From Zizania palustris (taxonomy: Eukaryota > Streptophyta > Magnoliopsida > Poales > Poaceae), in assembly GCA_019279435.1 (NCBI GenBank), contig JAAALK010000287.1, positions 13,640,162-13,704,161 on the forward strand: 64,000 bases of DNA, in the 5' to 3' direction. Of the stretch, positions 11,071 through 24,162 are shown piece by piece. The translations under genes and the position numbers were made by a program. The notes under the pieces are model-generated. The model was not told the origin of the DNA, made no database searches, and saw nothing but the letters and a program-made list of their open reading frames with translations. Position 1 is the first letter of the stretch. Every line of letters begins with the position of its first letter.

Positions 11071-11960
11071 TTGAAGGGGGCGGGGAAGCTACGGTAGCCG
11101 GTAAATCAAAAATTTTGTGCCCCAAAACCCCGGAACCATGTGCGTGAGAGATCATAGATCAGTACCTTCTAACACGAGACGCACTAGGTGCAGTGAAAGA
11201 AGAGGTTGAGGAAGCGTGTCCTCGCTTAGCTCCTCCTCAATTCGTTTGTTTGTCGATGACCCTCGCGACGAAGACCATTGGTGAAGACGATGAAGACCGG
11301 CGTTCACCTCGAGTAAGATGACGATGAGTGTCGTTTTTCACGCAGAACCTCCACAAAGTCCACACGTACAGGGACGGATTGATCACACGTCAGCGTGCTA
11401 GCACCGATTGTGAGAACAAGAAAGATCTCCCAATCTCAACCTTTGAGATCTAGATGGGAGAGGAGAGGTGTGGTGGCTACAGTTGAGCAACAAGGGCATC
11501 TAATTCCCTATTCCACGACCTCCTCCTCCCTTTATATAGAGGTACGACCCAGAGTCCAATTCTAGATAAAAAGCCCAACAGATTCAATTTGTTCTCCTAC
11601 ATCGAAACTTTCGATCTTGGATCGGAACTTCCGATCTAGACTCTCGGTCTACAACCTAGAAATTATTGGAACTTCCGATACCCCTATCGGAACTTCCGAT
11701 TGTCCCTCTCAAAACTAACGATTCCAAATCAAAACTTTCGATTTTATCTCTCATTTTCTGAAACCATAAATTATCAAAACTTCCGATATCATATCAGAAT
11801 TTCCGATTTGAGCTCTCGGTTTCTAATACAGAAAATAATCAAAACTTCTGATTCCAAATTGGAACATCCGATCCAGTCAGAATTTTCTTGGGCACAATTC
11901 CTTCATTCATCAATGAGAAGATTGTGGTACCATGTGAATGATCATTGTTAAGTGATGAAT
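11071..11960 (-). mobile_element. Solo or partial LTR of the GGAACTTCC-palindrome family
   Basis: From GGGGAAGCTACGGTAGCC (11082) onward the sequence follows the LTR at 46385-46892 and 48555-52740 block by block. It has the same GAGATCATAGATC and TACCTTCTAACAC words, the same TATA-like CTTTATATAGAG (11529-11540) and an array of about ten TCGGAACTTCCGA-like palindromes (11600-11870). The better copy has its primer-binding site on the minus strand, so I give this LTR minus orientation. Ends are degraded and no target duplication is visible. Confidence 0.7.
11600..11872. repeat. Array of TCGGAACTTCCGA palindromes
   Basis: About ten copies or variants of a 13-bp palindrome (TCGGAA-C-TTCCGA), spaced roughly 20-40 bp, several decayed to TCAAAACTTCCGA. 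The same arrays occur in the related copies near 48300 and 52450-52705. Confidence 0.8.
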
Positions 11961-13720
11961 AAAATGATTTTGATGTTGATATGCGTTGAACAAATTAGTT
12001 TTGATTGGTTTGAGTGATCGAGCACTTTGGTCGAGATGTTGAATATTCTTGTCGGGCACTCAACACTTCGCACTCAAGAAAACATAGCCCTCGAGAGGAT
12101 TCAACCCTCGAGAGTTCTCAGCACTCGAAAGTTTTAGCTCTTGGGATTTTGGATCACTTGGATTTTTGATGTTCGAGTCGGATCATAAGCTTTTTAATTG
12201 TTTGTTCAATAAATACTCAATGTTTATGATGGATTGGAATGTTTGAGTTAGGTTGGATATAAATGATTGGATTGATTTAGTCTAAGTTAGAAAGAACTTG
12301 TGTTTGGAAAATGGTTTCTTCATTTGTTCATGTGTAGGCATTGTTTGAGAGCGAGTCATGGTCAGTGATAGGATCAGAACTAGGCTCGGGGAAGAGCTGA
12401 GGTTCAGAACGATCGATGATGTCATGCACGATGCTCGGGCTAAAGGATATGGCACATGAATATAGGTTTCCATGTTGTGTACATGGGATATATGTGAATA
12501 TGGAAAGAGATGTTTCTATATGTCATACATGGGGATGTACGAGTATGGAAAAAAATGCAAGGTTTCAATATGGTACACGTGGGATGTGTGCAGATATGGA
12601 AAAGAGGTAATTTCAAAAGAAGTTAGGATATGTTGGATTCATAAGAGATATAGATTCCTAGTTAGATTAAGATTCCAAAAATTATTGTTTTCTTGGCTCA
12701 TGTTGGCAACCATGAGGGACTATAAAAAGACTAGAGGGGAGAGGATCATGGAAAATGAAGAGAAAATTAGGGTTTATCTCTAGCATTCTTTCTAGGGATT
12801 TGTGCATTGTTTTATGAGGAGTGTTTTGGATTGCATCTTGCAAACACTCTTATGCAATAAAAATTCATCTCCAATCATCAAGGAGTGTGGTATCATGATT
12901 TTTCTCTTAAAGTGCATCAATTTGCATTGTTTTGTCTTATACTGTGATTTAACTTTTACTTATGAATTAATTCATAAGTAATTCATTCAAAACCTTGATT
13001 GTACTTTGAGAAAGACATCTGCAAAGTTTCATTGGTTAATTCATATATTTTAGGAGTTATTAAGGTTTAAAGTTTTAGTATGGATCTGTCTATTTTTACG
13101 CTGCTGCAAATCTCAGGGATCATAACTTTTGATTGGTAACTGGGATTTAAGTGAAATCTCCTGGTAAAGTTTTGTATTGAAGTCTAGTTTCTTGTGTTAA
13201 AATTTTAGATCAATCCGAGTTATGGTTTTAAAGTTATGCTCATTTTACCATACCTTGGTCAGGCTATTTTCTGCCCTCGGGAAGCTTTCGGGAGTGCTCT
13301 TGGGAAATTTGCCGAAACCTCGAGACAGTCCTCGGAAAATTTGAGAACTCCTCGTGAAATTTTTTGAGTCCTCGGGAATTTCATTCTGGTTGGGAATTTT
13401 GCTGATTGGTCGAGAATTAGCTTTCTGATTTTGTGTTTAGGTTATTTTGAGGTCCTGCAACCGATGCTTTTTTGGAGCTTAGCTGGTTTACTATTTCCTG
13501 CACTTATATATATCAATCTGTAGCTGATACGATGTTATCGACCGATGATATTATCAACCTATTGAACAATATATTTAAGATAATCAATATTTTAGTCTTG
13601 TCAATTGCAAGATCAAATCAAGCCTATGAACCATCACTAGGTATTTATGATCCGGTAGAAATTCGAGTTCGAACGTGCAAGGATCCGTATGCGATTTTTA
13701 TGTCAACATATTGTTAATGT
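11961..13720 (+). other. Probable decayed LTR and leader, no gene
   Basis: The sequence shows repeated CTCGAGAG/CTCGGGAA words, a TATA box (TATAAAAA, 12721-12728), an AATAAA signal near 12859 and a primer-binding-like TGGTATCATG near 12890. That order fits an old plus-strand LTR followed by leader sequence. I could not define LTR ends or any gag/pol domain. Short ORFs here are not supported as genes. Confidence 0.35.
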
Positions 13721-14798
13721 GTTTTTTAAAGACGTTAAATTTGCTAACCAAATTTCTTAACCGACTTTGTCGTAATCTTATTATCCTAGTCATTATTCAC
13801 ACTATCAAAACCACTTACAAAAATATTTTATAGATTCTATGAACTAGTTTGCATGCACAGAGATAAAATATCTGGTTTGGTTTGGTTAAACATACAGATC
13901 CCAATACATCGTGGGTAAAGTAGTTTTTTCTTTCTATTAAAAAATCAATATTCTTCGACTTTCCTGATCCGCTAAATTAAGATAGTGACCAAAAAAGAAG
14001 TCCACTCTTGGAAAAAAAAAACTACCTTGCCGGCAGAAAGAGAACCATTGTACTTACCGTATGTCACGAGACAGGACGAATGGGCTTAATGGGCGCTGGT
14101 TTCTGAAGGGCCGATGGTTGTCATACCAGCTAACAATCCAGCCCAACTAGTCCGTGTTAGGGCCAGGCCGTCGTGCAGCTGCTCTCCGCCGGCGACGGCG
14201 GCGCCGCTCCACGCTCTCTCGCGCGCATTCCGTCGAGCATCTCCCGGCAGGCGGGCACCATGGCGCCTCAGCCTCCTGCAACGGGTAAGCATTCCGCCGA
14301 GCAGCTCCCTGTCAGGTGTTTTCCCTAGATGATTAGCATATTACTCGGATTGGTTTGTGGTTAAGATTGTGTCTGTTCCTGTCGATGCGTCCGCATCCCC
14401 CAGGTTCAGTAGACTTATATGGGTGCTTCATGGGATTCCTGTTGGTTTCTCCAAGGAGTTGATTCGACTTTAGATTGTTTGTTTGTTGAACAAAGCAATT
14501 TAGCATGGTGTTGTGTTCCACTCAAGTAGGAGCCTAGGAGGATGGGGGGCACGCTATGCTTTCAGTTACTGAGGAGACAGCTAGTTGTTAAACGAGTTTC
14601 GTGAATTTGCTGGATACAATGTGCTTTAAGCCGTTCAATTATGATTTCGGATACAATGTGCTTTAAGCCGTTCAATTATGATACGCGAGCGTTCACATGC
14701 TGTAAAAACTATTGCAGGGGCTTCCTACTCAAATGCCTGCTGGGCTCTGATCAAACTCGGGTATGTCTTCCTCAAACATCCTCTGCCTTTTGGAGACT
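13721..14798. other. 3' flank of the PDR gene with a GC-rich island
   Basis: AT-rich to 14030, then a GC-rich patch (14150-14300) with a short plus-strand reading frame that runs into a GTAAGC donor at 14284. This looks like a first-exon or promoter fragment, but no product is recognisable. The 3' UTR of the minus-strand PDR gene should occupy the part next to 14799. Short words (GCATTCCGTCGAGCA, CAGGTTCAGTAG) recur in the flank of the second PDR gene near 62270-62550. Confidence 0.4.
14612..14685 (+). repeat. 37-bp perfect tandem duplication
   Basis: The segment starting GGATACAATGTGC occurs at 14612 and again at 14649 with no difference over about 34 bases. It is a recent local duplication in the 3' flank of the PDR gene. 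Confidence 0.9.
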
Positions 14799-17700
14799 TT
14801 ATCTCTTCTGGAAGTTAAACATCTTGATTGAGAGTCCGAAAAGGAAGGCAAAGAGAACGGCAAATGAGACGACCACCACAGCAACCACCCACAAGAAGTC
14901 ATGATGATAACCAAAGTAGCTCTCGACAAAGTCAGATACACGAACACCATTATCAAACGTGTCGGTTATATCGCCAAACTGTGAAGCTACCAATCCGTAG
15001 AGTGTCCACGCAACAGGGCAGACCCAATAGTACCATCTCCACCATATTGGAATACGCTGCCAATAAAAAATAGGAGCATTGTTAGAAAAGGCTGAAATTT
15101 TTATAGTTCTATTTTCTTCTAATTGACTGCCAGATCTTTTGGCGAAAAACCTAGTTAGATAAGTGAATTTGCAAGACAATATCTTTGAAATGTTAGTATA
15201 CTTACAGTTCTTGGTATTATAAATCCAGAGAAAAGGTTCCAAATGGCATAGAATGCAGTGGAAATGACGGAGGCCATGTTGTAACTTGGAGTCAGACCCA
15301 CCGACATCATGCCATAAAATGTGTAGTATGATAGAGTGAAGTACATGAAAAACAGGTACCAAAAAAACTTGGCAGCTGTCCATTCGAATCCAATCATCGC
15401 ATACACTAGAACGCCGTATATTATGGACTGAACAAAAATGTATGGAAGTTCGATTCCAACCTGCAGATGGAACTAGATATTAACAGGACATATTGTGTTA
15501 TCTTAATTCTTAAACCATTTACAAGCCTCATATGTTTCATCTGATTATGATGCTTTACATGACATGTGACAGCTCTTTTTTTCAAGAAAATTGCTAATCA
15601 TATTTTATTTATTACCGTATATTGATGCCATTGTATAATAAAGATAATGACAGATAACTTTACCTGTCCCAAGGCATAAGGCAAAGGCGAGTACATGTGA
15701 GCTGCTCGTTCCCTGTAAAAGACCGTACGTTCAACTGCCACAACTGGCTGAACGGAAGAAGAATTCTGCACGCCCATAAATAAAACTGTTGCATACATGG
15801 AGCCCATGGCATTGAACAAGTCCTGTTGATTGCTCCTGCAAGAGTAAAGTCCGTCCGGTGAATTGCAACAGATAGAAACTCGAGGCAGCCACATTAAATA
15901 TGTAGAAAGTTCCACACATACATTTTTTACTTGGTTTTATTTATTACATACCTTTTTGTACCAACACCCCAGAACATTGTTCCAAACAACAGTGCGATTA
16001 CAATTGTGTAGAAGTACTTGACAGCAGTATATGGAGGATTTCTCCAATATGATAAACTTTGTTTCCACAGGCAAGCCAAGCATTGTGTGATGAAAGTCTG
16101 TGAGTATTGTGTTGGAAAGGACAGGTCACTTGAACCTTCAGCAGGTGAGCTCAGCTCCTTTATCGTACTTTTGTTCCTCCTGTAGTGCAAAAAAGAAAAT
16201 ATTATTATTGAACATTTTTAATATTGACTATTATCCATTTCAGATATTTTGAAAGTTCAATTGAAAAAGAACAAACGGTATTACCTAATACTAGTTTGAG
16301 GCATTTGCAATGGGCTGTTCATGGCTTCAGCATCATTTATAATTCATATATTGTTCAAAAAAATTCTTGTCTTTTTCATTTTAGTGATTCACCCTTTTTA
16401 AAAAAGCTAAGACATATTGAGGAGATACTTTCAGTATAAAATTAGCATGGTCTATAGTCAAATTATGAACCATACAGCAGCAAGGTTCCTACCTATATAG
16501 TTCAGAATTCTTGTATACTTGACTGAAGTTAACCTCGGTTATCTGTTCCTGCACTGTACTAGTAACTTCCAGCATCCATGTTGAAGGATTGTAGCCATGT
16601 TTTATTGTGCTGACACCTTCAATAGACTAGAGAAAATGAAAGCACCTTAATACTGAGTAACATGTTTTTACTGTAAAAATGCAAATTGATGGCATCATAT
16701 AATTCTTTATGAGCTATTGTCTCACCTCAAAATATTTAATTAATTCACATGAGTGTCGTCCTAGTGGACCTACATAAATCTCTTCACCTCCTCGTTTCAT
16801 CAGGAAGAGCTGCAAAGATAGATATTAGTATGCATTGAAAGAGTGTGCAAAGCAATCTGAGCAACAAATGTGTTGCTTATCATTTTCACCTCTCAAATCC
16901 ATGCAACAGAAAAAAAAAAGCAGCAGTATTTGTGGTGTGATTTCTATCACCTCATCAAAAGATTCAAATATGTCAATGCTTGGTTGGTGAATGGTGCAAA
17001 CAACTGTTCTTCCTGTGTCCACAGTATTCCTTATTGCCCTCATGACAATGGCTGCTGCTCGTGCATCAAGTCCAGATGTTGGTTCATCCATGAATATGAT
17101 AGATGGGTTAGCAACTAGCTCCACTGCTATTGTTAGCCTTTTCCTTTGTTCAGTTGATAATCCACTCACACCAGGCAATCCAACTAATGCATCTTTTAAG
17201 GGGAAAAGCTCCACCAGCTCCATGACCTCGTCGATAAACATCTGCATACCAAATTTCATGTATCATAATATGCATGGTGATCTTACTAATGAAATGGCCA
17301 CTAGCTAAATATGACCAGGATATCCCCTCTTGTTTATATTTGATGTTTGAAACTTTGCATTGAAAATTATAGTACCATCTGTTTATTTATTTATGCATTG
17401 CATATCATTCTAGATCAATTAAAAATTTTGCATTCTCCTTTTTAATCATGCTGCATGTGCGTTTACAATATATGCTTATATATTATTGTAATATTTATTC
17501 TTTCTCAAACCTTTCTTGTTGCAGAATCAACTTCGGCAGGTAATCTGAGCCATGCAGAGAATGCAAGGGACTCATAGACAGTAACATTTGGTGAATGGAT
17601 GTCATTCTGCTCACAGTATCCTGATACACGAGCAAAAGTTTCTTGCTTCTTTGGATAGCCAGAGATGGTAATGTTGCCCTCTATGTATCCACTGGTTTTC

Positions 17701-20700
17701 CTCCCTGCCAACACATCCATCAGTGTTGTTTTACCAGCACCACTGACACCCATAAGAGCTGTAAGTACTCCTGGCCTGAATGAACCACTGATACCCTTCA
17801 GTAGTTCCAACCGACTCTCTGTCACACCTTGTGCTTTAATTACCTACAAGTTTTATTGGATAAAGCTAATTATATGGAGTTTCTGCTCTTAAGTAATAGT
17901 TGAATCTTCATACTGAGCATGCACATATAAGATGCATTTTGTTTCAATAATTCCTTATATCCAATACCTGTGGCATGTCCACACTGTATCTTATATCTTC
18001 AAACGTGATGGACAGAGGTACAAAAGGGAGGACCATTCCTTTCTTGCCTGGACTAGAATTCACTGTTGCATGGTTGGAAGTTGCTTCATCGTTGTTCTCA
18101 TCTGCAGTGTGTGTGTTACACATATCACATATCCAAGGTTGTTATAAATGGCAACTCATTATGTTAAATCATAATAAGATTAGTAAATAAAAAAGCAAAC
18201 ATTACTTCTTGTATCGCTAATAACCTGCCCTCTTGATGATGCTTCTAAAACCTCACCAGTCAGATTAGCTTGTTTTATCTTCAATGTTTCTTCAGATATT
18301 GTTGGCTTATTGCTATCAAATGCTGCAGAGAGAAGAATGTGTAAAATTAGAATTTATAGTTTGTTTTGCAAGAATAGCTTACTACTGGCACTACAAGTAT
18401 AGTTTATTTCTGACTCACGATCGAGGAATGTAAGGCAGATAGTGTAGAGGATATTAAATAACAGCACATATCCAAACAAGGCACCAACACCAATCCAATA
18501 CCATTTGGCGTCAGGGAAAACTCCACGAGATTCCAGAACTAGCTTTCCAAGTGGTTCTCTGAAACCAGGTACTGTCTGTAGTATAACAATAACAAAATAT
18601 TTTAGCCAGACAACAGACATATTCAGATATATAGTTGTTGATCGATATTTAGCAGTATTTTTTACCTTGTTCCAGCTGTGACCTAGAAATTCATTTACTG
18701 ATATGGCATTTTGTGCATACATCAGGGGTGATATCCAGTATCCCCATATCCACCATTTCTTCACGTTCTCTGTTAAATTTAGTGAGTGGTTATTTGTTGT
18801 TTTTTAAGTAAAAATTTCAATGTGGAAATTATAGATGAATGTAGACAATGAAGAATGGACAGTTTTTATGTTACCTCTTGACAGGATGAATCCACCCAAA
18901 AGCATAAAAATGACTATACAGAATGAACCCATGGTGCTTGCAACAACCTGATGCCTTGCAAGCCCGGCAATGAAGCGAAAAAGTCCAGATGATGTCTCAT
19001 TCATTAATAAAAGCAGCAGGAACTGTCTAAAAAGTCTGCAGCATTGCATTATTTTCATTAGTTTCTGCATAAATTCGGATAGGTAATGCAATACGGAAAT
19101 TTTGTTTTCCCTACCTCTCTACATTGGGATCAAATCCAATGACATAATATGTTATGAAGACCCATATTGTTACATTGAGCAAGGAGACAGGAGTCTTAAT
19201 GATCCATGATGGTAAGGAGTATGTCCATGCTGGATAGAACAAGAGATCCCTTTGCTTGAAGAAAACTGGGAGCTTTCCAATAGTTAGACCAACTTCTGCC
19301 AACCCATTGAACATGATCATAATGATCCCAAAGAACAGTGCACCCATGTATATTCCTCCATCTGTTATTGAGTCATGATGCATATCGGTTCGGATAAAGA
19401 CTGTCATTGCAATGATTGCCATCAGTGTTAACTGAATAAGAGAGAAATAACACAATAAAATTTGTTAGCTGTTTCTATGCTTTCCTTAATAAAAACAAGT
19501 AGACTGATTAACTCTATCCATATGAAATCTACTGAATGTGTCATTACTACAGTCAATATATTGAAATTTTTTGGTTTTAAGAATAACCTGAGTTGCTTTG
19601 AATATATACACAAAGGAGTTCCTTTTCATGAGCAAGATCTCTCTGTCAATGTTAGCTTTAAGCAGTTCTTTCATGCTGGCACCATATTTTGATGTTTTCA
19701 GGGCAGCAGGATGGCTCCTGCTCTTGTCAAATGGGATTGCCAACTCACTTCTTATTGCCTGACCAACATGAAAAGACTGAAATTCCTCTGCAAAGTCCTT
19801 AACAGGAATGTATCGGTATGTCTCATCTCCATGCATCCAGTATTGCCTCTGATCTTTCCTTGACGTAACCTATCACATTTCATTTGTAGTTATTCAAACT
19901 TAATAATTGCAACAAAATATGATCCTAGCATTTCAAAAGGCTCTTGTTTTAGTTTCTTTATTTATCTTAGAGAATGCTTTGGGTAAAAAATATCTATTCA
20001 TTTCACTTGTAAAAGATCTTCTCATTATAAAACTTCCCATATATTTCAAGTTTTGTTCCTTAAAGGTATTTCAAGACATTGCATTTTTCATAAGGTGTGT
20101 CATTAGACAAAGCTTGATAGAAACAGTGAAACACAGTGAGGGAACTCAAATTACTCACTTCCTGCAAGAAGTCAGCAACGCCTTTTCGCTCAGGACATTT
20201 GAAGCCCACTGATTCAAAGAACTCGAGCACATTCTCTCGAGGGCCACTGTACACAACTTGACCATCTGAGAGGAGAATTATATCGTCAAACAATTCATAC
20301 GTTTCTGGTGCAGGTTGTAGCAAAGCAATGACTGCTGTTCCACCAACAATATGGATTGTCTGTCGAATGGAGTTTATTATCTGGTATGTTGTGGAGCTAT
20401 CAAGTCCAGTTGATATCTCATCCATGAAAAGGGCTCGTCCTGGTGTGACAATCATCTCAGCTGCAGCAACAATTTTGAGGGTTGGACCATTTAGAATTTA
20501 GATCATAGAGTAAGACGCAATTCTGTAATATGGAAGCATGTGATACTTTACATGCTCCAACATACATTACCTGTAGTTACTCTCTTTTTTTGCCCCCCTG
20601 ATATCCCTCTCAACATATTATTTCCCACTATTGTGTCAGCACAGATATCCAACCCCAATACCTTCAATAGTTTAAAAAAGGAAATAAAGAATTAGTATCA

Positions 20701-23258
20701 TAAACACATCTTCATAATGTATACCTTCAGAGAACTTGGGTGAACAATTAGTTGGTATTCTAGTTTGAACTGTGACAATTAGTGGGAACAAGTTTACAGC
20801 ACTTGTATATAAGTAACTAGTGTCCATGCACCTTTAGTATGTGATTTGTCACGACCTCGGCTTTCTGTTTTCCTGTTGCAGCAGCCTACATAAGCCAAAT
20901 AGGAAGTTCATATGCATCAAACTTTTTTCTTCAAAACAACCATAGATGATAAAAAACAACTAGATTAAATAACTTGTGAATGAAGGGACTTGTGATGCAA
21001 GAACTCCATTGAACCTTCAAATATATATCTATTTCTGGATCTGGTTTGATATTTTCTTCCTTTTCTCTCCTTGATAGCTCCACTAACAGATCTGAGTATT
21101 TTGCAGAAAATTGTTAGTTATCCCACGAGATATGCCATTGTTCTGAGTTTCTATTTTTCTTCATTTTTTTTTGTTTCTTACCGTAGCGGTGGCCAATTCC
21201 TTGACATTTTGCAGAGAAATTGATTGTCTCACGAACCGTCAATTCACCCATATGCAGATCATGTTGACTAACATAAGCTGATGATCTCCGGGGCACAAAT
21301 TCATCCATTCTATGACCGTTGTAAGTTATTTCCCCGGATACCTTTTGTAATTGTGGTGTTACCTTTTAGTATTAATATTTCCAAGGTACGAGTACGATAG
21401 ACTGATAAGAATGTACTGAAGAAAAACAAAAAAGAACTGAGTACCTTTAGTTCAGAAGGGGTGGTTCCAGCCAAGGCCAAAAGAAGTGAGGTTTTTCCCG
21501 AACCAGGAGGACCCAAGAGCAAGGTCATTCTGAAAATAGCAGGCATAAGGTAATGTATGGAATGAAATGATTGTTATTTGGAAGCTGGTAATAGGCTAAG
21601 AAGTTACCTGTGAGGCTTAATTATCCCACTAACGTTGTGAAGGATTGGTATTTTCTGCTTCCTATTTGGTGTAATGTGAAGAGCGTTGGCCAGGCCCTGT
21701 TTGGATGGAGGTGATTACCACCAGGTCAGTGAACATGTATGGAATATAGTATAAATAGGATTTTAATGCTCTCTGGTAAATGAATGCAATCGAACGGTGC
21801 ACATGTTACATTTCCTTAGCTGCATGGACCAGTGGCAAATTTTGATTATTAAACTAAAAAAGGTATTTCATTAAATTTAACTTATTTGTTTATAGCAATT
21901 ATTTAGGTAGCCAGGTAATACTCTTTATTGTTCTCCCGCAGGCAATCTATTTGCCCGTCAATAAGGTATGCTGATGCTGACATCTTGATTTGCAGGAACT
22001 TTACGTTTGGAGGTCCAATCTGGAAAGTTTGCTTTCTAACAAGATATCCCGGAAGGTTTTGTTGCCAACTCCAACCAGAGAATCCTGTTGCTCTTCAAAA
22101 TTTCCTGGTTGACTGTCTTAGCAACTTGCTGCACCACAGAATCTCTAGCTAGCATGGGCAATTGGGCATTGTCGTAACCAAGATTCATAGCGGGCATTGG
22201 GTTTGTACCAGCTATTTGTAAGATTCGAACTATGATTGCATTTACACATGGTATTTCATCGATGAAATTTACGCAATTACAACAGGAAGGAAAAATCTGA
22301 TTAAATTGTACCAAAATTTTTTCTGAGAGCAGTCAACATCATCTATCAGTTTTGTCATTTCGTCGCCTTATTATCGAGTCTGACAAAATTGACACTGTTA
22401 AAGAAAGCTCATCACGTAACACAACAGAGATAGGTGCTAGACACCAAGCAATAGAGACCAAGTGTTCCGTTTCTTCAGAAATATCAAATACTAATCAATT
22501 GAAAACTTTATATGAACAACTTTAAAACTACGTGCTGCAATTCTTAGTCTCTAAGAGATTAATTTGGTGAAACTCAACTTGTGATTAGCATAAAAAAAAA
22601 CATACCTCCAGCACGTTGGCGTAGGTGTTGAGGATTGTAGGCAAACCCCTGCTGCCAACGTACGCCTCTGCTTCCACATTCAGATTCTCGTAACGCACCT
22701 CGATCGTCGGCAGCTGAACTCCGACCCTGTACGCAACAAACACCGGATTGACGAAATCAAGGTACACTTCTCAACTGTAGCTTCTGCTTTCACATCAAGA
22801 TTTGACTAACTTGAGCTCTGGCTCGAAGATTCTAGATTCTTCTTTCGGTTCATCGTCTCTGCCTCTGCTCTCTAACTGAACGCTCGAACAGATGAAGGTG
22901 AGACCGCGAGAATCAGACAGAAATCTCACCTGTCGACGCGTTCTTTGAACTTGGAGAGGAAGCTGGCGTAGTCCTCGCCGACCCAGGCGATCCGCTGCAG
23001 CAGCGCGTGCCGCTCCTGCGGGCCGAGCTGCTGCACGTTCACCGCCCGCAGCTCCCCCTCCGGCATGGCCAGCACCGCCGTCCGGGCGCGGTCGTAGGTG
23101 GGCAGCTTCTCCAGCGCTGCCCACCGCAGCGCCTCCTCCTCCTCGTCGTCCCTCGACGACCGCGAGAACACATCGCCGCCGCGCGCGTCCGACCACGCGA
23201 ACGACCCCTCCCGCCGTAGGCTGCCCCCGAACGCGTGTATCTCGCCGGCGTCGTCCAT
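14799..23258 (-). CDS. Full-size ABCG/PDR-type ABC transporter (24 coding exons, 1444 aa)
   Basis: Predicted plasma-membrane ATP-driven exporter of the plant pleiotropic drug resistance family; substrate unknown. ATG at 23258. Exons on the minus strand: 23258-22930, 22726-22606, 21696-21608, 21529-21445, 21341-21182, 21091-21015, 20885-20832, 20661-20571, 20460-20159, 19869-19588, 19431-19115, 19035-18875, 18769-18666, 18575-18419, 18322-18206, 18101-17968, 17843-17511, 17241-16951, 16809-16726, 16626-16493, 16179-15952, 15835-15664, 15460-15206, 15056-14799. All junctions are GT/AG and keep phase. Domain order is the PDR one: NBD1 (Walker A GPPGSGKTS, signature ISGGQKKR, Walker B ALFMDEIS), first membrane block, NBD2 (GVSGAGKTT, LSTEQRKR, IIFMDEPT), second membrane block, C-terminal FNFQKR. 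The length is normal for the family and no defect is seen. The exon 15/16 border is the least certain. Confidence 0.93.
21697..22605 (-). other. Largest intron of the PDR gene
   Basis: Intron 2, about 909 bp, lies between the exon ending at 22606 and the exon starting at 21696. The other introns are mostly 70-600 bp. Small ORFs on both strands inside it have no recognisable content. No inserted transposon is evident. Confidence 0.75.
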
Positions 23259-23297
23259 CCCGCCCGCCGCATGCAACCGGAAGTGATCAAAGCCCGG

Positions 23298-23320
23298 CGT
23301 GACACCGATGAGATGTCACG
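23298..23320. promoter_or_regulatory. Inverted repeat around the presumed transcription start
   Basis: CGTGACA and TGTCACG, 7-bp arms with a 9-bp loop, lie between the TATA box and the PDR start codon. They could form a short hairpin in the 5' UTR or be a dyad binding site. Function unknown. Confidence 0.4.
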
Positions 23321-23339
23321 AGGAGGAAGGAAACGGCCA

Positions 23340-23346
23340 CTTATAT
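23340..23346 (-). promoter_or_regulatory. TATA box of the PDR gene
   Basis: On the minus strand the sequence reads CCATATAAGTGG, about 85 bp upstream of the ATG. This puts the start of transcription near 23310 and leaves a short 5' UTR of about 50 bases. Confidence 0.6.
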
Positions 23347-23371
23347 GGTGGCTGAGGAAACGGGATTACAG

Positions 23372-23388
23372 TGACGTACACCGTGACG
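23372..23388. promoter_or_regulatory. as-1-like element (two TGACG boxes)
   Basis: TGACG occurs at 23372-23376 and 23384-23388, 12 bp start to start, the spacing of the classic as-1 element bound by TGA-type bZIP factors. It lies about 26 bp upstream of the TATA box. Such elements give salicylate-, auxin- or xenobiotic-responsive transcription in plants, so it fits a stress-induced PDR exporter. The motif is seen; the function is inferred. Confidence 0.55.
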
Positions 23389-23399
23389 GCTGAGACCGA

Positions 23400-23665
23400 A
23401 CAAAGTTTTTTTAGTTTTGAAAGTAATATGACAGTATTGAGCAATACTACAATATTATATATTAAAAAGTGTTTGATACTTTCATCTGAAATCTATGTAA
23501 AGTAATTGTAGTATTATAAATATTGTATTCAATCTACACTATTGAAAGTTTTGGTATGAAGCATTTTTTCCAAAACTGTGGTATTATAAATTGTAGTATT
23601 GTCATGAACATAGTACAGTGTAGTTTTTGAAATCCTGTAGTTTCTAAAACCTGTGTTCCCAAACA
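23400..23665. mobile_element. Putative MITE upstream of the PDR promoter
   Basis: The left part (ATGACAGTATTGAGCAATAC then TACAATATTATA) is mirrored by the right part (TATTATAAATTGTAGTATTGTCAT), so the segment can fold back. The outer right end reads GTTCCCAAACAAG, like several grass MITE ends. It is AT-rich and non-coding. No clear target duplication was found, so class and borders are open. Confidence 0.45.
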
Positions 23666-24160
23666 AGATCTAATTGTACTTGTTATTTTTAACTTGACAT
23701 TCATAATAATAATAATAAGTATTCCTATTCAAATTGACTTGTTATTTTGCTATTCACTCTGATGTATTTGTTAAATATGATTTTCTATTTGAACGTAACT
23801 AAATTTATTAAATTTATATATATACAAAGAAAATGAAAATAATTAAACAAATTCAACCATCGATAGAATTTTTTGTAAGTTTGGTCGGCTTACTAGATAT
23901 AGTAAGTGTGGAGAGAAGAATAATAAGCACTCTAAAATAATAAGTCAAGTAGCAAGTACAATAAAGATGTTTTTAGACTATATTTGTTATTTTGGGGATA
24001 AAAAGTATAATAAAAACGTTCTAAGGTTAGAGACATATTAGCGATGACAGTCACAGTGTATTTGATAACATTACAGATGAAACTCATAATATTGATTAAT
24101 ATAGTTATTTCATATATAGAAAGGTAAGAAAGAACGTAGAAAGGGACAGAAGGAAAGGAG
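23666..24160. other. AT-rich non-coding DNA
   Basis: Nothing recognised beyond short A/T runs and an (AAT)n stretch near 23703-23717. Confidence 0.4.
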
Positions 24161-24162
24161 CA

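Noticed and set aside
12282..12783. ORFs of 60-103 codons near a TATA box
   Set aside because: No motif, poor composition, and the surrounding signals fit an LTR (TATA, AATAAA, primer-site-like).
18101..18225. PDR exon 15 ending at the first GT (18224)
   Set aside because: That donor puts the next exon out of frame. The donor 19 bases further (GTAATG, exon end 18206) restores phase into the conserved segment before NBD2.
21928..22314. ORFs in PDR intron 2 as a nested gene
   Set aside because: Weak overlapping frames on both strands with no recognisable content.
22795..23305. Arg/Ala-rich ORFs overlapping PDR exon 1 in other frames
   Set aside because: Shadows of the GC-rich first exon. The frame starting at 23258 carries the PDR N-terminus and splices in phase.
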